Shown piece by piece: positions 18,241 through 27,020 of a stretch of 64,000 nucleotides of DNA. The first letter of the stretch is position 1. Each line of letters starts with the position of its first letter. A program made the translations under genes and the position numbers. The stretch comes from Alphaproteobacteria bacterium (GTDB lineage: Bacteria > Pseudomonadota > Alphaproteobacteria > Sphingomonadales > Kordiimonadaceae), in contig SBGU01000044.1 of the NCBI GenBank assembly GCA_006226495.1, positions 1 to 64,000 of the forward strand, in the 5' to 3' direction. Below the pieces are notes generated by a model that had not been told where the DNA came from, did not search any database, and saw nothing but the letters and a program-made list of their open reading frames with translations.

Positions 18241-19311
18241 ATGATACGCACCACCATCATTGCCATCCTGATGCTGTCGTCGTCCGCGGGCGCCGACGCG
18301 CTGAAGGACGCCAATGCGGGGCTGGACAATCTGGCGGCCGGCGGTTTTCAAGGGTCTGTGCTTGTCGCCTGTGGCAAGGATACTGTGTTGCGGCGCGATG
18401 TCGGCCTGCCTGCGCATGACGACACTGCAACCGTGCGATACGAGGTTGCGTCTATCAGCAAATGGCTGACCGCCATCGCGACCCTGAAACTGGTCGAGCA
18501 GGGACACCTGGGCCTTGATGCCAGCCTCTCGAAATTTTTCCCCGCCGTGCCGGCGGACAAGGCGGACATTACGGTCCGGCAGTTGCTGACCCACCAGTCC
18601 GGCCTGCCGCAGGCCTATGCCGCCGAAGGCCATGCCGACATGGCCGACGCTGCCGCCGCCATATTCGCGGGGCCGCTGGATTTCCCGCCCGGCACCGGGT
18701 TTGGTTATGCCAATGACAATTTTTCCCTGCTGGCCATGCTGATCGAAAAAGCATCGGGCATGCCGTATCGCGCTTCCCTGCAACAGACGATTGCCGATCC
18801 GCTGGGCATGGACCCGGTCGCCTTCTGGCCCGACCCGATCCGGCCGGACGAATATTTCCCGCCCCTATTAAGCCCGCGCGAGACACCGCCCTACAGGCAG
18901 GACTGGGGTTTCATGGGCGGGCACGGCGCCCGGCTGTCAGTGGCGGAACTGCACAAGATCCTGATGGGTATCGAGGACGGCACGTTGCTCACCCCCGCAT
19001 CCCGCGCGCTGCTGTTCGGCCCGCACCTGACCACCGAAGGCGGCACCGGCATCGGCATGGGCTGGTATCATAACAGGGACGACGCGGGCCGCGCCCTGCA
19101 GTCCACGCGCGGCAGCGACAATTCGGGCGGCAATGCCGTGGTATACAAAGTTGGCACCGACGGGCTTGTCGTGATCGCGGCCACCAATGCCGGGCCGGAC
19201 GAAGACGCCGGACCCGGCTGGTCCCGGCAGGCGCGTGATGTGCTGATTGCCGCCTTCGCCGCAAGCCCCGGCCACCCGGATTATTGCGCCAGCGCGGGCA
19301 CCAGGCGCTGA
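18241..19311 (+). CDS. Serine hydrolase of the beta-lactamase (class C)/penicillin-binding family
   Basis: A 356-residue protein with a short signal peptide (MIRTTIIAILMLSSSAGADA). The catalytic SxxK is SISK (after YEVA), the second motif YxN is YAN, and a glycine-rich stretch at RGSDNSGGNA stands where KTG would be. The LLTHQSGLP motif is typical of this family. It is more likely an esterase or D-aminopeptidase-like hydrolase than a true beta-lactamase. It probably forms an operon with the GNAT gene. Confidence 0.88.
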   Translation: MIRTTIIAILMLSSSAGADALKDANAGLDNLAAGGFQGSVLVACGKDTVLRRDVGLPAHDDTATVRYEVASISKWLTAIATLKLVEQGHLGLDASLSKFFPAVPADKADITVRQLLTHQSGLPQAYAAEGHADMADAAAAIFAGPLDFPPGTGFGYANDNFSLLAMLIEKASGMPYRASLQQTIADPLGMDPVAFWPDPIRPDEYFPPLLSPRETPPYRQDWGFMGGHGARLSVAELHKILMGIEDGTLLTPASRALLFGPHLTTEGGTGIGMGWYHNRDDAGRALQSTRGSDNSGGNAVVYKVGTDGLVVIAATNAGPDEDAGPGWSRQARDVLIAAFAASPGHPDYCASAGTRR

Positions 19312-19455
19312 CAAGGGGTACGGCCTGCCTTGCCATTGGCGCCCAAGTGTTTTAGGTATCGCGCCGCTTTGGCCGGGTTTTGCCCGGCAAACCCGGGTGG
19401 GCTGGTGGCCTGCCCCTGAAATGCCCGCGCGCATGCGGGCCCACGGAGACACGTT

Positions 19456-20946
19456 TTGACACCCGATTTTCTGCCGCGCCTGCGTGCCGAATGGTTTGGC
19501 AACATCCGCGCCGACGTGCTGGCCGGCCTTGTGGTCGCGCTGGCCCTGATCCCCGAAGCCATCGCCTTTTCGATCATTGCGGGTGTGGACCCGAAAATCG
19601 GGCTGTATGCGTCCTTCTCCATCGCCGTGATCACCGCCTTCGCGGGCGGGCGCCCGGCGATGATTTCCGCCGCCACCGCCGCAACCGCCGTCTTGATGGG
19701 CAGCCTGGTGCGCGACCATGGGCTGGATTACCTGTTGGCCGCCACGGTGCTGGCCGGCATCATCCAGGTGGGTTGCGGGCTGTTGAAGCTGGGCTCGGTG
19801 ATGCGCTTTGTGTCCAAATCGGTGATGACAGGCTTCGTGAATGCGCTCGCGATCCTGATTTTTCTCGCCCAGGTACCGGAACTGATCGGCGTGACCTGGG
19901 TGACCTATGTGATGGTCGCCGGCGGGCTTTTCATCATCTATAGCTTCCCGCGCCTCACCAAGGCCGTGCCGTCGCCGCTCATTTGCATCATCGTGCTGAC
20001 CGCCATTTCCTTGGCAACCGGGGCCGACCTCAGGACCGTGGGCGACATGGGCGAACTGCCGTCCACCCTGCCGGAATTCCTGATCCCCAATGTGCCCTTC
20101 ACGTTTGAAACCTTCCTGATTATCCTCCCGTATTCCGCTGGTGTGGCCGCCGTGGGCCTTCTGGAATCGCTGATGACCGCCGCCATTGTCGACGACCTGA
20201 CCGATACCGGCAGCGACAAGAACCGCGAATGTATCGGCCAGGGCATCGCCAACTTCGCCACCGGTTTCATCGGCGGCATGGCCGGCTGTGCCATGATCGG
20301 GCAATCCATGATCAACGTGAAATCGGGCGGGCGCGGACGCCTGTCCACCTTCTGCGCCGGCAGTTTCCTGTTGTTCATGATCGTGGTGCTGGGTGAATGG
20401 GTGGCCGTGATCCCGATGGCGGCCCTGGTTGCCATCATGATCATGGTCTCCGTGGGCACCTTCAGTTGGTCGTCGATCAAGACGCTCAGCACACACCCGC
20501 GCAGTTCCAGCATCGTGATGCTGGCGACCGTCGTCACTGTGGTCGCAACCCACAATCTGGCCATCGGCGTCGGCATCGGTGTGCTGCTGTCGGGTCTTTT
20601 CTTTGCCTGGAAAATCGCGCAGATTTTCCGGGTCACGTCCAGCCTGTCGGATGACGGGCACCACCGCACCTATGTGGTGGAAGGCCAGCTTTTCTTTGCC
20701 TCTGCCGACACTTTCACCGCCGCTTTCGATTTCAAGGAAGCGGTCGAACGCATCACCATCGATGTCAGCCATGCGCACATCTGGGACATTTCCAGTGTTG
20801 CATCGCTGGACATGGTCGTGCTGAAGTTCCGGCGGGAAGGGGCGACCGTGGATATCGTCGGGCTGAATGAAGCCAGCGAGACCATTGTCGACAAACTGGC
20901 CATTCATGACAAACCGGGCGCGCTTGAACGCCTGATGGGCCACTAG
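19456..20946 (+). CDS. SulP-family anion transporter with STAS domain
   Basis: A 496-residue inner-membrane permease. The SulP signature is near the N-terminus (ADVLAGLVVALALIPEAIAF), followed by about ten to twelve hydrophobic segments and a C-terminal STAS domain (ITIDVSHAHIWDISSVASLD) that normally regulates transport. Sulfate is a reasonable guess because the sulfate-reduction operon begins 1.3 kb downstream, but SulP proteins also carry bicarbonate and other anions. The start is TTG at 19456 with GGAG seven bases upstream. It is followed closely by the Usp gene. Confidence 0.92.
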   Translation: MTPDFLPRLRAEWFGNIRADVLAGLVVALALIPEAIAFSIIAGVDPKIGLYASFSIAVITAFAGGRPAMISAATAATAVLMGSLVRDHGLDYLLAATVLAGIIQVGCGLLKLGSVMRFVSKSVMTGFVNALAILIFLAQVPELIGVTWVTYVMVAGGLFIIYSFPRLTKAVPSPLICIIVLTAISLATGADLRTVGDMGELPSTLPEFLIPNVPFTFETFLIILPYSAGVAAVGLLESLMTAAIVDDLTDTGSDKNRECIGQGIANFATGFIGGMAGCAMIGQSMINVKSGGRGRLSTFCAGSFLLFMIVVLGEWVAVIPMAALVAIMIMVSVGTFSWSSIKTLSTHPRSSSIVMLATVVTVVATHNLAIGVGIGVLLSGLFFAWKIAQIFRVTSSLSDDGHHRTYVVEGQLFFASADTFTAAFDFKEAVERITIDVSHAHIWDISSVASLDMVVLKFRREGATVDIVGLNEASETIVDKLAIHDKPGALERLMGH

Positions 20947-20960
20947 GGGAGGAATTGCGG

Positions 20961-21815
20961 GTGACACAGCTTCTTGCGCTCATTGACGGGTCCATCTATG
21001 CGGACAGCGTGTGCGATCTGGCGGCCTGGGCCGCCAAGCGGCTGGATGCCAACATCCGGCTGTTGCATGTGCTGGGGCGCAACAACCCGGGCCATGAAAA
21101 CGCGAACCTCAGCGGCTCCATCGGCCTTGGCGCGCGCACGGCGCTGTTGACCGAACTGGCAGAACACGACGAACAGGCCGCGAAACTGAGCCTTGAGCGC
21201 GGACGCCTGCTGCTGGACGGCGCCATGCAGCATCTGGCCGACGCGGGCATTGCCGGGGCAACCGGCAAATTGCGGCATGGTGACCTTGTGGAAGCCGTGC
21301 AGGATTTCGAGGATGAAGCCGACCTGATCGTGATCGGCAAACGCGGCGAGGCCGCAGACTTTGCGCGCCTGCACCTGGGCTCGAACCTGGAACGGGTCGT
21401 GCGGTCGGCGCACCGGCCGGTGCTGGTGGCGGCGCGTGCCTTCAAACCGATCAGCCGTTTCATCCTGGCGTTCGATGGCGGCGACAGTGCCAAAAAGGCG
21501 GTCGAACATGTGGCATCCAGCCCCCTGTTCAGCGGCCTTGCCTGCAGCCTGGTGATGGTGGGCAGCGAAACCGCCGACGCCCGCGCGGCCCTGGTGGCCG
21601 CCACCAACCGCCTGACGGATGCCGGCATCATGGTCGATGCCAGCTTTGAAAAAGGCGACCCCGAAGAAGCCATCAAGGCCCGCGTCGAAGAAGACGGCGC
21701 CACCCTCCTGGTCATGGGCGCCTATGGCCATTCCCGCATCCGCAACCTGATCATCGGCAGCACCACCAGCGAAATGGTGCGTTCCTGCCTCGTGCCCGTG
21801 ATGCTGTTCCGCTAG
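20961..21815 (+). CDS. Tandem universal stress protein (UspA-like)
   Basis: A 284-residue protein with two Usp domains. The first starts with LLALIDGSIYADSV; the second with RFILAFDGGDSAKKAVEHV and ends in the ATP-binding-type pattern VMGAYGHSRIRNLIIGSTTSEMV. Both belong to the group of Usp proteins that bind ATP. A GTG at 20961 with AGGGGAGG eight bases upstream is chosen over a TTG at 20955, which is too close to that site. It is 14 bases after the SulP gene, so the pair likely forms an operon; SulP-Usp pairing suggests control of the transporter. Confidence 0.9.
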   Translation: MTQLLALIDGSIYADSVCDLAAWAAKRLDANIRLLHVLGRNNPGHENANLSGSIGLGARTALLTELAEHDEQAAKLSLERGRLLLDGAMQHLADAGIAGATGKLRHGDLVEAVQDFEDEADLIVIGKRGEAADFARLHLGSNLERVVRSAHRPVLVAARAFKPISRFILAFDGGDSAKKAVEHVASSPLFSGLACSLVMVGSETADARAALVAATNRLTDAGIMVDASFEKGDPEEAIKARVEEDGATLLVMGAYGHSRIRNLIIGSTTSEMVRSCLVPVMLFR

Positions 21816-21912
21816 GAACGCCATTCCACAAACAAGGGCAAAGCCGCCGGAATGCAGAAAAAAATTTCTGCATTCAGTGCCAAAACACCCGAAATCGGCA
21901 TATCATCCTGTC

Positions 21913-21943
21913 AAAGCCGCCCGTGACATCATGGGCGGCTTTT
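21913..21943 (+). terminator. Probable terminator after the Usp gene
   Basis: AAAGCCGCCC (21913-21922) pairs with GGGCGGCTTT (21933-21942). The T run is short (four), so termination may be partial. Confidence 0.65.
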
Positions 21944-22105
21944 GCGTCTGCACGCAGCTTTGGATGCCGGCCATTCCAACAAAGCGTACATTCGGCCATT
22001 TTCAATTCCATATATTCCATTTTTTAGATTTTCATTTTTGTTATTGCGGTTATTGCCGCTTTTGTGAGTAAAAATTTTCTACTGAATGTGCTAATTTCTT
22101 CTCGT

Positions 22106-22140
22106 TTGTGACTCTCGTGCCCCATCCCTATCTAGGGCAC
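22106..22140 (+). promoter_or_regulatory. Candidate cysG promoter with overlapping dyad
   Basis: TTGTGA (22106-22111) and TATCTA (22129-22134) are spaced by exactly 17 bases, fitting a sigma70 promoter. A perfect dyad, GTGCCC (22117-22122) with GGGCAC (22135-22140), encloses the -10 box, a placement expected for a repressor site or for a hairpin at the 5' end of the mRNA. Inference only. Confidence 0.45.
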
Positions 22141-22235
22141 TAGTGGAAGGTTTCTTTCGCCCCCTTGGCAGGAACGGGCGGATGGAACCAAGACAAGGCA
22201 TCGCTGACGCGGATGCAGTATGAGGAGTAAGGGCC

Positions 22236-23648
22236 ATGACCGGCATCCCGGTTTTCCTGAGTGCAGAAAAACACCATATCCTGATCGTGGGCGCCACATC
22301 GGCCGCCATGGCGAAGCTGGGCCTGTTTTCGGCCACGCCGGCCCGCATCAGCGTGATCGCACCCGGCGCCAGCGCTGCGGTGAAGGAGGCCGGCCTTGAC
22401 GCCGCCACCACCGGCCACACGGGCCTGAGCATCATCGACCGCGCCTTCGCCGAAGACGACCTTGTCGGCAAGACGCTGGTTTACATCGCCACCGACGACC
22501 AGTTTGCGGAAGAACGCGCGCTCCGGCTTGCGAATGGGCGCGGCCTGCCGGTCAATGTGGTGGACCAGCCCGCCAAAAGCAATTTCACGACCCCCGCGCA
22601 GTTTGCCCGCGGGCCGATCCAGGTCGCCTTTTCCTCTGGAGGCGCTGCACCGGTTTTTGTCCGGCGCCTCAGAAGCAGTCTCGAGAAGCTCCTGCCCCCT
22701 TCTCTCGGGACTGTGGCTGCAGCGGCGGGTACCGCCAGGGACCGCGTCAAGAACCTCATCCCCGACGCTACCCGCCGCCGCCTTTTTTGGGACCGACTTT
22801 TCGATAATGCCGGCCAGTATGCCGACCTCGCCGAAGCAGACGTTGAACGCCTGATTGTCGACGCCGCGCGCAACCACCGTATGGGAGCCACCAGCGGCCA
22901 GGTGCAACTGGTGGGCGCAGGTCCGGGTGACCCCGACCTGCTGACCATCAAGGCGCACCGCGCGCTGCAACAAGCCGACGTGATTGTGTATGACAATCTG
23001 GTCAGCCGCGATGTGCTCGCACTCGCCCGCCGCGATGCCGACCTGGTGTTTGTGGGCAAACGCGAAGGCGACCATGGCATCGGCCAGGACGGCATCAACA
23101 AGCTGATCGTCGAACGCGCGCTTGCCGGCCAGCGTGTCGTGCGCCTGAAGGGCGGCGACCCGCTGCTGTTCGCCCGCGCTGGTGAAGAACTGGCCGCATT
23201 GCGTGCCCATGATGTGCATGTGGAAGTGATCCCCGGCATTAGCGCCTTTCAGGGCATTGCCGCCACCACACAAATCCCGCTGACCGACCGTGAATATTCG
23301 TCGAGCCTGACCCTGGTGACCGGCCATCTGAAAGACGGCAGCTACAAGGACTGGGCGCGCCTCGCCGGCGAAGGCCGGACCCTCGCGGTTTACATGGGTG
23401 TGAAAAACGCCGGCAGCATTTCAGCCGGCCTGATCGGTGAAGGTGTACCGGCCAAGACCCCGGTTGCGGTGGTTGAGAACGGCACCCGCGCGACCGAGCG
23501 GCGTTTCTACGGCACGCTTGAGGGTCTCGCTGACCTCGTGCAGCAAAATTCAGTCAAAAGCCCCGCCCTGTTGCTGATTGGCGATGTGGTCCGCAATGCG
23601 GCGGACCTGAATATCGCCGACCGTGCAGACCTGCTGGCAACCGCGTAA
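22236..23648 (+). CDS. cysG: Siroheme synthase
   Basis: A 470-residue multifunctional enzyme: N-terminal precorrin-2 dehydrogenase/ferrochelatase (to ~200), then uroporphyrinogen-III C-methyltransferase (LVGAGPGDPDLLT, VYDNLVS, LKGGDPLLFARAGEE, GISAF). It supplies siroheme to CysI, encoded two genes downstream. The usual NAD-binding glycine loop (GGGxxA) reads GATSAA here, a weakened version, though VYIATDD and the FSSGGAAPVFVRRLR stretch are kept. A GAGGAG site at 22222 sets the start. First gene of the sulfur operon. Confidence 0.95.
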   Translation: MTGIPVFLSAEKHHILIVGATSAAMAKLGLFSATPARISVIAPGASAAVKEAGLDAATTGHTGLSIIDRAFAEDDLVGKTLVYIATDDQFAEERALRLANGRGLPVNVVDQPAKSNFTTPAQFARGPIQVAFSSGGAAPVFVRRLRSSLEKLLPPSLGTVAAAAGTARDRVKNLIPDATRRRLFWDRLFDNAGQYADLAEADVERLIVDAARNHRMGATSGQVQLVGAGPGDPDLLTIKAHRALQQADVIVYDNLVSRDVLALARRDADLVFVGKREGDHGIGQDGINKLIVERALAGQRVVRLKGGDPLLFARAGEELAALRAHDVHVEVIPGISAFQGIAATTQIPLTDREYSSSLTLVTGHLKDGSYKDWARLAGEGRTLAVYMGVKNAGSISAGLIGEGVPAKTPVAVVENGTRATERRFYGTLEGLADLVQQNSVKSPALLLIGDVVRNAADLNIADRADLLATA

Positions 23649-23661
23649 CGGAGTAAGAACC

Positions 23662-23988
23662 ATGGCCAAAAAACTGTCAGGCCCCCAGATGGTGATCGCC
23701 AACCGCCTTGATGACGGCCGTGTCGTGTTCCTTGACCGCGCCGGCGGCTGGAGCGTCACCCCCGCAAACGCCGCCGTGGCGGACGATGAAGATGCGATCG
23801 AAGCGCTTGCCAATGTGGCCGCGGCATCCGTTGCCGCCAACAAGGTGCTGAGCGTGGAAGTGATTGAAGCGACGACCGACGAAAACGGCGCGCCCTGGCC
23901 GGCCCATATCAAATTCGCCATGCAGGCGAAGGGGCCAAGCGTGCGCGCCGACCTTGGGTATCAGGTCGCGCTGAACTGGGAAAATTGA
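23662..23988 (+). CDS. DUF2849 protein of the sulfite-reduction operon
   Basis: A 108-residue small protein, matching by size, position and N-terminal pattern (VIANRLDDGRVVFLDRAGGW) the DUF2849 family, which lies between siroheme synthase and sulfite reductase in many alphaproteobacteria. Its biochemical role is unknown; the fixed position suggests an accessory to sulfite reductase. The start at 23662 follows a GGAG. It is 13 bases after cysG and 11 bases before cysI. Confidence 0.85.
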   Translation: MAKKLSGPQMVIANRLDDGRVVFLDRAGGWSVTPANAAVADDEDAIEALANVAAASVAANKVLSVEVIEATTDENGAPWPAHIKFAMQAKGPSVRADLGYQVALNWEN

Positions 23989-23999
23989 GGGCCAAACCG

Positions 24000-25655
24000 A
24001 TGTATGCTTACGACCAATATGACCATGCGCTTGTGAACGCCCGGGTTGGCGAATTCCGCGACCAGGTGAACCGGCGCCTGTCCGGCGAACTGACGGAAGA
24101 AGAATTCCGCCCGCTGCGCCTGATGAACGGCCTTTACCTGCAACTGCACGCCTATATGCTGCGGGTGGCCATCCCTTACGGCACCCTGTCGGCCAACCAG
24201 ATGCGCCGCCTGGCGCACATTGCCCGCACCTATGACAAGGGCTATGGCCATTTCACCACGCGCCAGAACGTCCAGTTCAACTGGCCGAAACTGGTGGACA
24301 CGCCCGATATCCTGCAGGAACTGGCCGATGTGGAAATGCACGCCATCCAGACCTCGGGCAACTGCATCCGGAACGTGACCACCGACCAGTTTGCCGGCGC
24401 GGCCGGCGACGAGGTTGCGGACCCGCGCCCCTATGCCGAACTGTTGCGCCAATGGTCGACCTTCCACCCGGAATTTTCGTTCCTGCCGCGCAAGTTCAAG
24501 ATTGCGATCACGGCCGCGAAAGAAGACCGCGCAGCGGTCAAGTGGCACGATATCGGCCTGATCCTGAAGCAGAATGACGCGGGTGAGACCGGGTTCGAGG
24601 TTATCGTGGGTGGCGGCATGGGCCGCACGCCGGTGATCGGCAAAACCATCCGCGACTTCCTGCCGGAAGCCGACCTCCTCAGCTATATGGAAGCCATCCT
24701 GCGCGTCTATAACGAGCAGGGCCGCCGCGACAATAAATACAAGGCGCGCATCAAGATTTTGGTCGAAGACCTGGGCGCGGAAGAATATGCCCGCCAGACC
24801 GAAGCCGAATGGCAGGCCATCAGGAACAACCCCATCGACGTGCCGGCGGAAGAAGCCGCCCGCATCCGTGCCTTCTTCGCGCCGCCGCGCCTTGAGGTAC
24901 TGTCGGACGATGTGGCCGAAGTGGACGACCTGGCCAGACAGAATTTCCTGTTTGCGGCCTGGGTCCGCAACAATACCGGCAAACACAAGGTGCCGGGCCA
25001 TGTGCATGTGACCATCAGCCTGAAACCGCATGGCGGCATTCCGGGTGATGCCACCGATGCGCAGATGGACCTGGTGGCCGACCTTGCCGACCAGTACAGC
25101 CAGGGTGAAATCCGTGTCAGCCATGCGCAGAACCTGATCCTGCCGCATGTGGCCAAACGCGACCTGCCGGCCCTGTGGAAAACCCTGGATGCCGCCGGCC
25201 TGGGTGCCGCGAACCAGGGCCTGTTGACCGACATCATCGCCTGCCCCGGCCTTGATTATTGCGCGCTGGCGAACGCCCGCTCGATCCCGATCGCACAGGC
25301 CATCACGTCGCGCTTCGACGACATGAAACGCCTGATGGATATCGGCCCCCTGAAGATCAAGATTTCGGGCTGCATCAACGCCTGCGGGCACCACCATGCC
25401 GGCCATATCGGCATTCTGGGTGTCGACCGCCGGGGCGAAGAAAACTACCAGCTTCTCCTGGGTGGTTCGGGTGCAGAGGATGCGTCCAAGGCCGCGATCC
25501 TGGGTCCGGGCTTCGGTGAAGAAGGCATTGTCGATGCCGTTGAAAAAGTGGTCGCCGTTTACCTGGGTGAACGCGAAGACGGCGAGGAATTCCTCGCAAC
25601 CTATCGCCGGCTGGGCCCGGCACCTTTCAAGGAGGCGGTTTATGGCGCTCGTTAA
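24000..25655 (+). CDS. cysI: Sulfite reductase haemoprotein (nitrite/sulfite reductase family)
   Basis: A 551-residue protein that reduces sulfite to sulfide with six electrons. The C-terminal siroheme-[4Fe-4S] site is complete: CPGLDYC and CINACGHHH give the Cys-x5-Cys...Cys-x3-Cys pattern. The N-terminal HFTTRQNVQFNW motif is typical. No cysJ flavoprotein is encoded nearby, so electrons may come from ferredoxin or another reductase. Nitrite reductase is the main alternative; the CysG, DUF934 and CysH neighbours favour sulfite. It overlaps the next gene by 14 bases. Confidence 0.94.
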   Translation: MYAYDQYDHALVNARVGEFRDQVNRRLSGELTEEEFRPLRLMNGLYLQLHAYMLRVAIPYGTLSANQMRRLAHIARTYDKGYGHFTTRQNVQFNWPKLVDTPDILQELADVEMHAIQTSGNCIRNVTTDQFAGAAGDEVADPRPYAELLRQWSTFHPEFSFLPRKFKIAITAAKEDRAAVKWHDIGLILKQNDAGETGFEVIVGGGMGRTPVIGKTIRDFLPEADLLSYMEAILRVYNEQGRRDNKYKARIKILVEDLGAEEYARQTEAEWQAIRNNPIDVPAEEAARIRAFFAPPRLEVLSDDVAEVDDLARQNFLFAAWVRNNTGKHKVPGHVHVTISLKPHGGIPGDATDAQMDLVADLADQYSQGEIRVSHAQNLILPHVAKRDLPALWKTLDAAGLGAANQGLLTDIIACPGLDYCALANARSIPIAQAITSRFDDMKRLMDIGPLKIKISGCINACGHHHAGHIGILGVDRRGEENYQLLLGGSGAEDASKAAILGPGFGEEGIVDAVEKVVAVYLGEREDGEEFLATYRRLGPAPFKEAVYGAR

Positions 25656-26151
25656 TCTGACAGGCAAGGAAACCGGCACCTGGGTTCATATCGGTACCGA
25701 AACGACCATTGAAGATGGTGCTGTTGTCGCGGCCCCGCTAGCGCAACTGGTGGACGCGGACGAAAGCTTCTTCAAAGCGGTCGGTGCCGTGGGGGCCGTG
25801 CTGGCCACCGACGCCGACTGGCGCGCCGTTGCGCCCCTGGCCAACAAACTGAGCTTTGTGGTGATCAACTTCCCGTCCTTCAGCGACGGTCGCGGTTTTT
25901 CGCTGGCGGTGCGGCTGCGGAAAGACCTGGGCTTCCGGGGTGAAATCCGGGCCACCGGCCACACGATCCCCGACCAGGCCATGCACCTGTTGCGCTCGGG
26001 CTTCGACAGTGTCGAAACGCCGGACGCCCGCGAAGAAGCCTTCAAGGCAGCCGTGAAACGCTATCAGGTGTTTTACCAGAGCGATTTCACCGGTCGCACC
26101 TCGCTTGCGCATGCGCGCCATGCCCGCGCAGAGGAGCGCAAGGCATCATGA
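25642..26151 (+). CDS. DUF934 protein (sulfur operon)
   Basis: A 169-residue protein of the DUF934 family, regularly found between cysI and cysH. The conserved core is visible in FVVINFPSFSDGRGFSLAVRLRKDLGF followed by RATGHTIPDQAMHLLRSGFDSVE. Its function is not established; an accessory or electron-transfer role for sulfite reductase has been suggested from its context. A strong AAGGAGG site (25629-25635) within cysI sets the start at 25642, and it overlaps cysH by ATGA. Confidence 0.9.
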   Translation: MALVNLTGKETGTWVHIGTETTIEDGAVVAAPLAQLVDADESFFKAVGAVGAVLATDADWRAVAPLANKLSFVVINFPSFSDGRGFSLAVRLRKDLGFRGEIRATGHTIPDQAMHLLRSGFDSVETPDAREEAFKAAVKRYQVFYQSDFTGRTSLAHARHARAEERKAS

Positions 26152-26906
26152 GCGCCGTCCCCGCCATAAATACGGGGTCAGGATATTTCGATCCGCTGGA
26201 TGCGGTCGATTATCTCGACGCGCGCTACAGCGCCTCGAACCCCGAAGAAGTGATCGACGGTGCGCTCAAGTATTTCGGTCGCCGCTTTTCGATCGTGTCG
26301 TCCTTCGGCTCGGAATCGGCGGTGCTGTTGCATATGGCATCGCAGGTATCGAAGGATATCCCGGTGCTGTTCCTGGATACCGGCAAGCTGTTTGGCGAAA
26401 CCAAACGCTACCGCAACCAGCTTATTGATATGCTGGGCCTGACCGACGTGCGCTCCATCTCGCCCGACCCCAACGACCTGTCGGCCAACGACCCCAAGGG
26501 CGCCTTGTGGGCGACGGACACCAACAAATGCTGCTTCATCCGCAAGGTGGCGCCGCTTTCCCGCGTTCTGGAAGGTTTCGAGGGCTGGGCATCGGGCCGC
26601 AAACGGTACCAGGGCGGTGTGCGCTCGCTGCTGCCGCATTTCGAGGCGTCGGATGGCCGGGTGAAGGTGAACCCGCTCGCCTTCTGGACCAAGGATGACG
26701 TGCTGGAATACAAGGAACGCCACAATCTGCCGGACCATCCGCTGGTGGCCGAAGGGTTTGCGTCGATCGGCTGCATGCCCTGTACCGACCGGGTCGTGGA
26801 AGGCGAAAGCGAACGCGCGGGCCGCTGGCGCGGCCAGGCCAAGACCGAATGTGGCATCCATCTGACCTTCGCCGAGAACAGCCGCATTCTTTCCACGCGC
26901 AAATAA
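26148..26906 (+). CDS. cysH: Assimilatory (phospho)adenylyl-sulfate reductase
   Basis: A 252-residue enzyme reducing activated sulfate to sulfite with thioredoxin. The core PP-loop is SSFGSESAVLLHM. A cysteine pair in NKCCF and CMPC downstream form the CC...CxxC motif for a [4Fe-4S] cluster, which points to APS (rather than only PAPS) as substrate. The catalytic C-terminal ECGIH is present. Its ATG overlaps the DUF934 stop. ATP sulfurylase genes are not in this window. Confidence 0.95.
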   Translation: MSAVPAINTGSGYFDPLDAVDYLDARYSASNPEEVIDGALKYFGRRFSIVSSFGSESAVLLHMASQVSKDIPVLFLDTGKLFGETKRYRNQLIDMLGLTDVRSISPDPNDLSANDPKGALWATDTNKCCFIRKVAPLSRVLEGFEGWASGRKRYQGGVRSLLPHFEASDGRVKVNPLAFWTKDDVLEYKERHNLPDHPLVAEGFASIGCMPCTDRVVEGESERAGRWRGQAKTECGIHLTFAENSRILSTRK

Positions 26907-27020
26907 CCCTTTAAAAGGGAAAAGCGCATCCTATCTAAAGCAGGCTTCAAGATTTTCTTGGAGCCTTCGAGACCACCCCTTATGATGCGGTCGAATAGTT
27001 TTTCTAACGCAGGATAGTTT

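Larger units (their letters stand above)
21816..22235 (+). other. 420-base AT-rich regulatory gap before cysG
   Basis: No convincing gene lies here; a 64-codon reading frame at 21877-22071 has low-complexity F/H/C-rich sequence and no ribosome site. The gap contains the Usp terminator, a T-rich stretch (21990-22080, with TTATTGCGG followed by TTATTGCCG), and the candidate cysG promoter. Confidence 0.6.

Noticed and set aside
18241-19311. Serine hydrolase as an antibiotic-resistance beta-lactamase
   Set aside because: Only the generic SxxK and YxN motifs are kept and the KTG box is altered; such proteins are usually esterases or peptidases.
21877-22071. 64-codon reading frame between the Usp gene and cysG
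   Set aside because: Overlaps the Usp terminator, has no ribosome site, and its translation is a low-complexity F/H/C/Y run.
26907-26930. CCCTTT-AAAGGG after cysH as a terminator
   Set aside because: The stem is short, AT-rich inside and lacks a clear T run.
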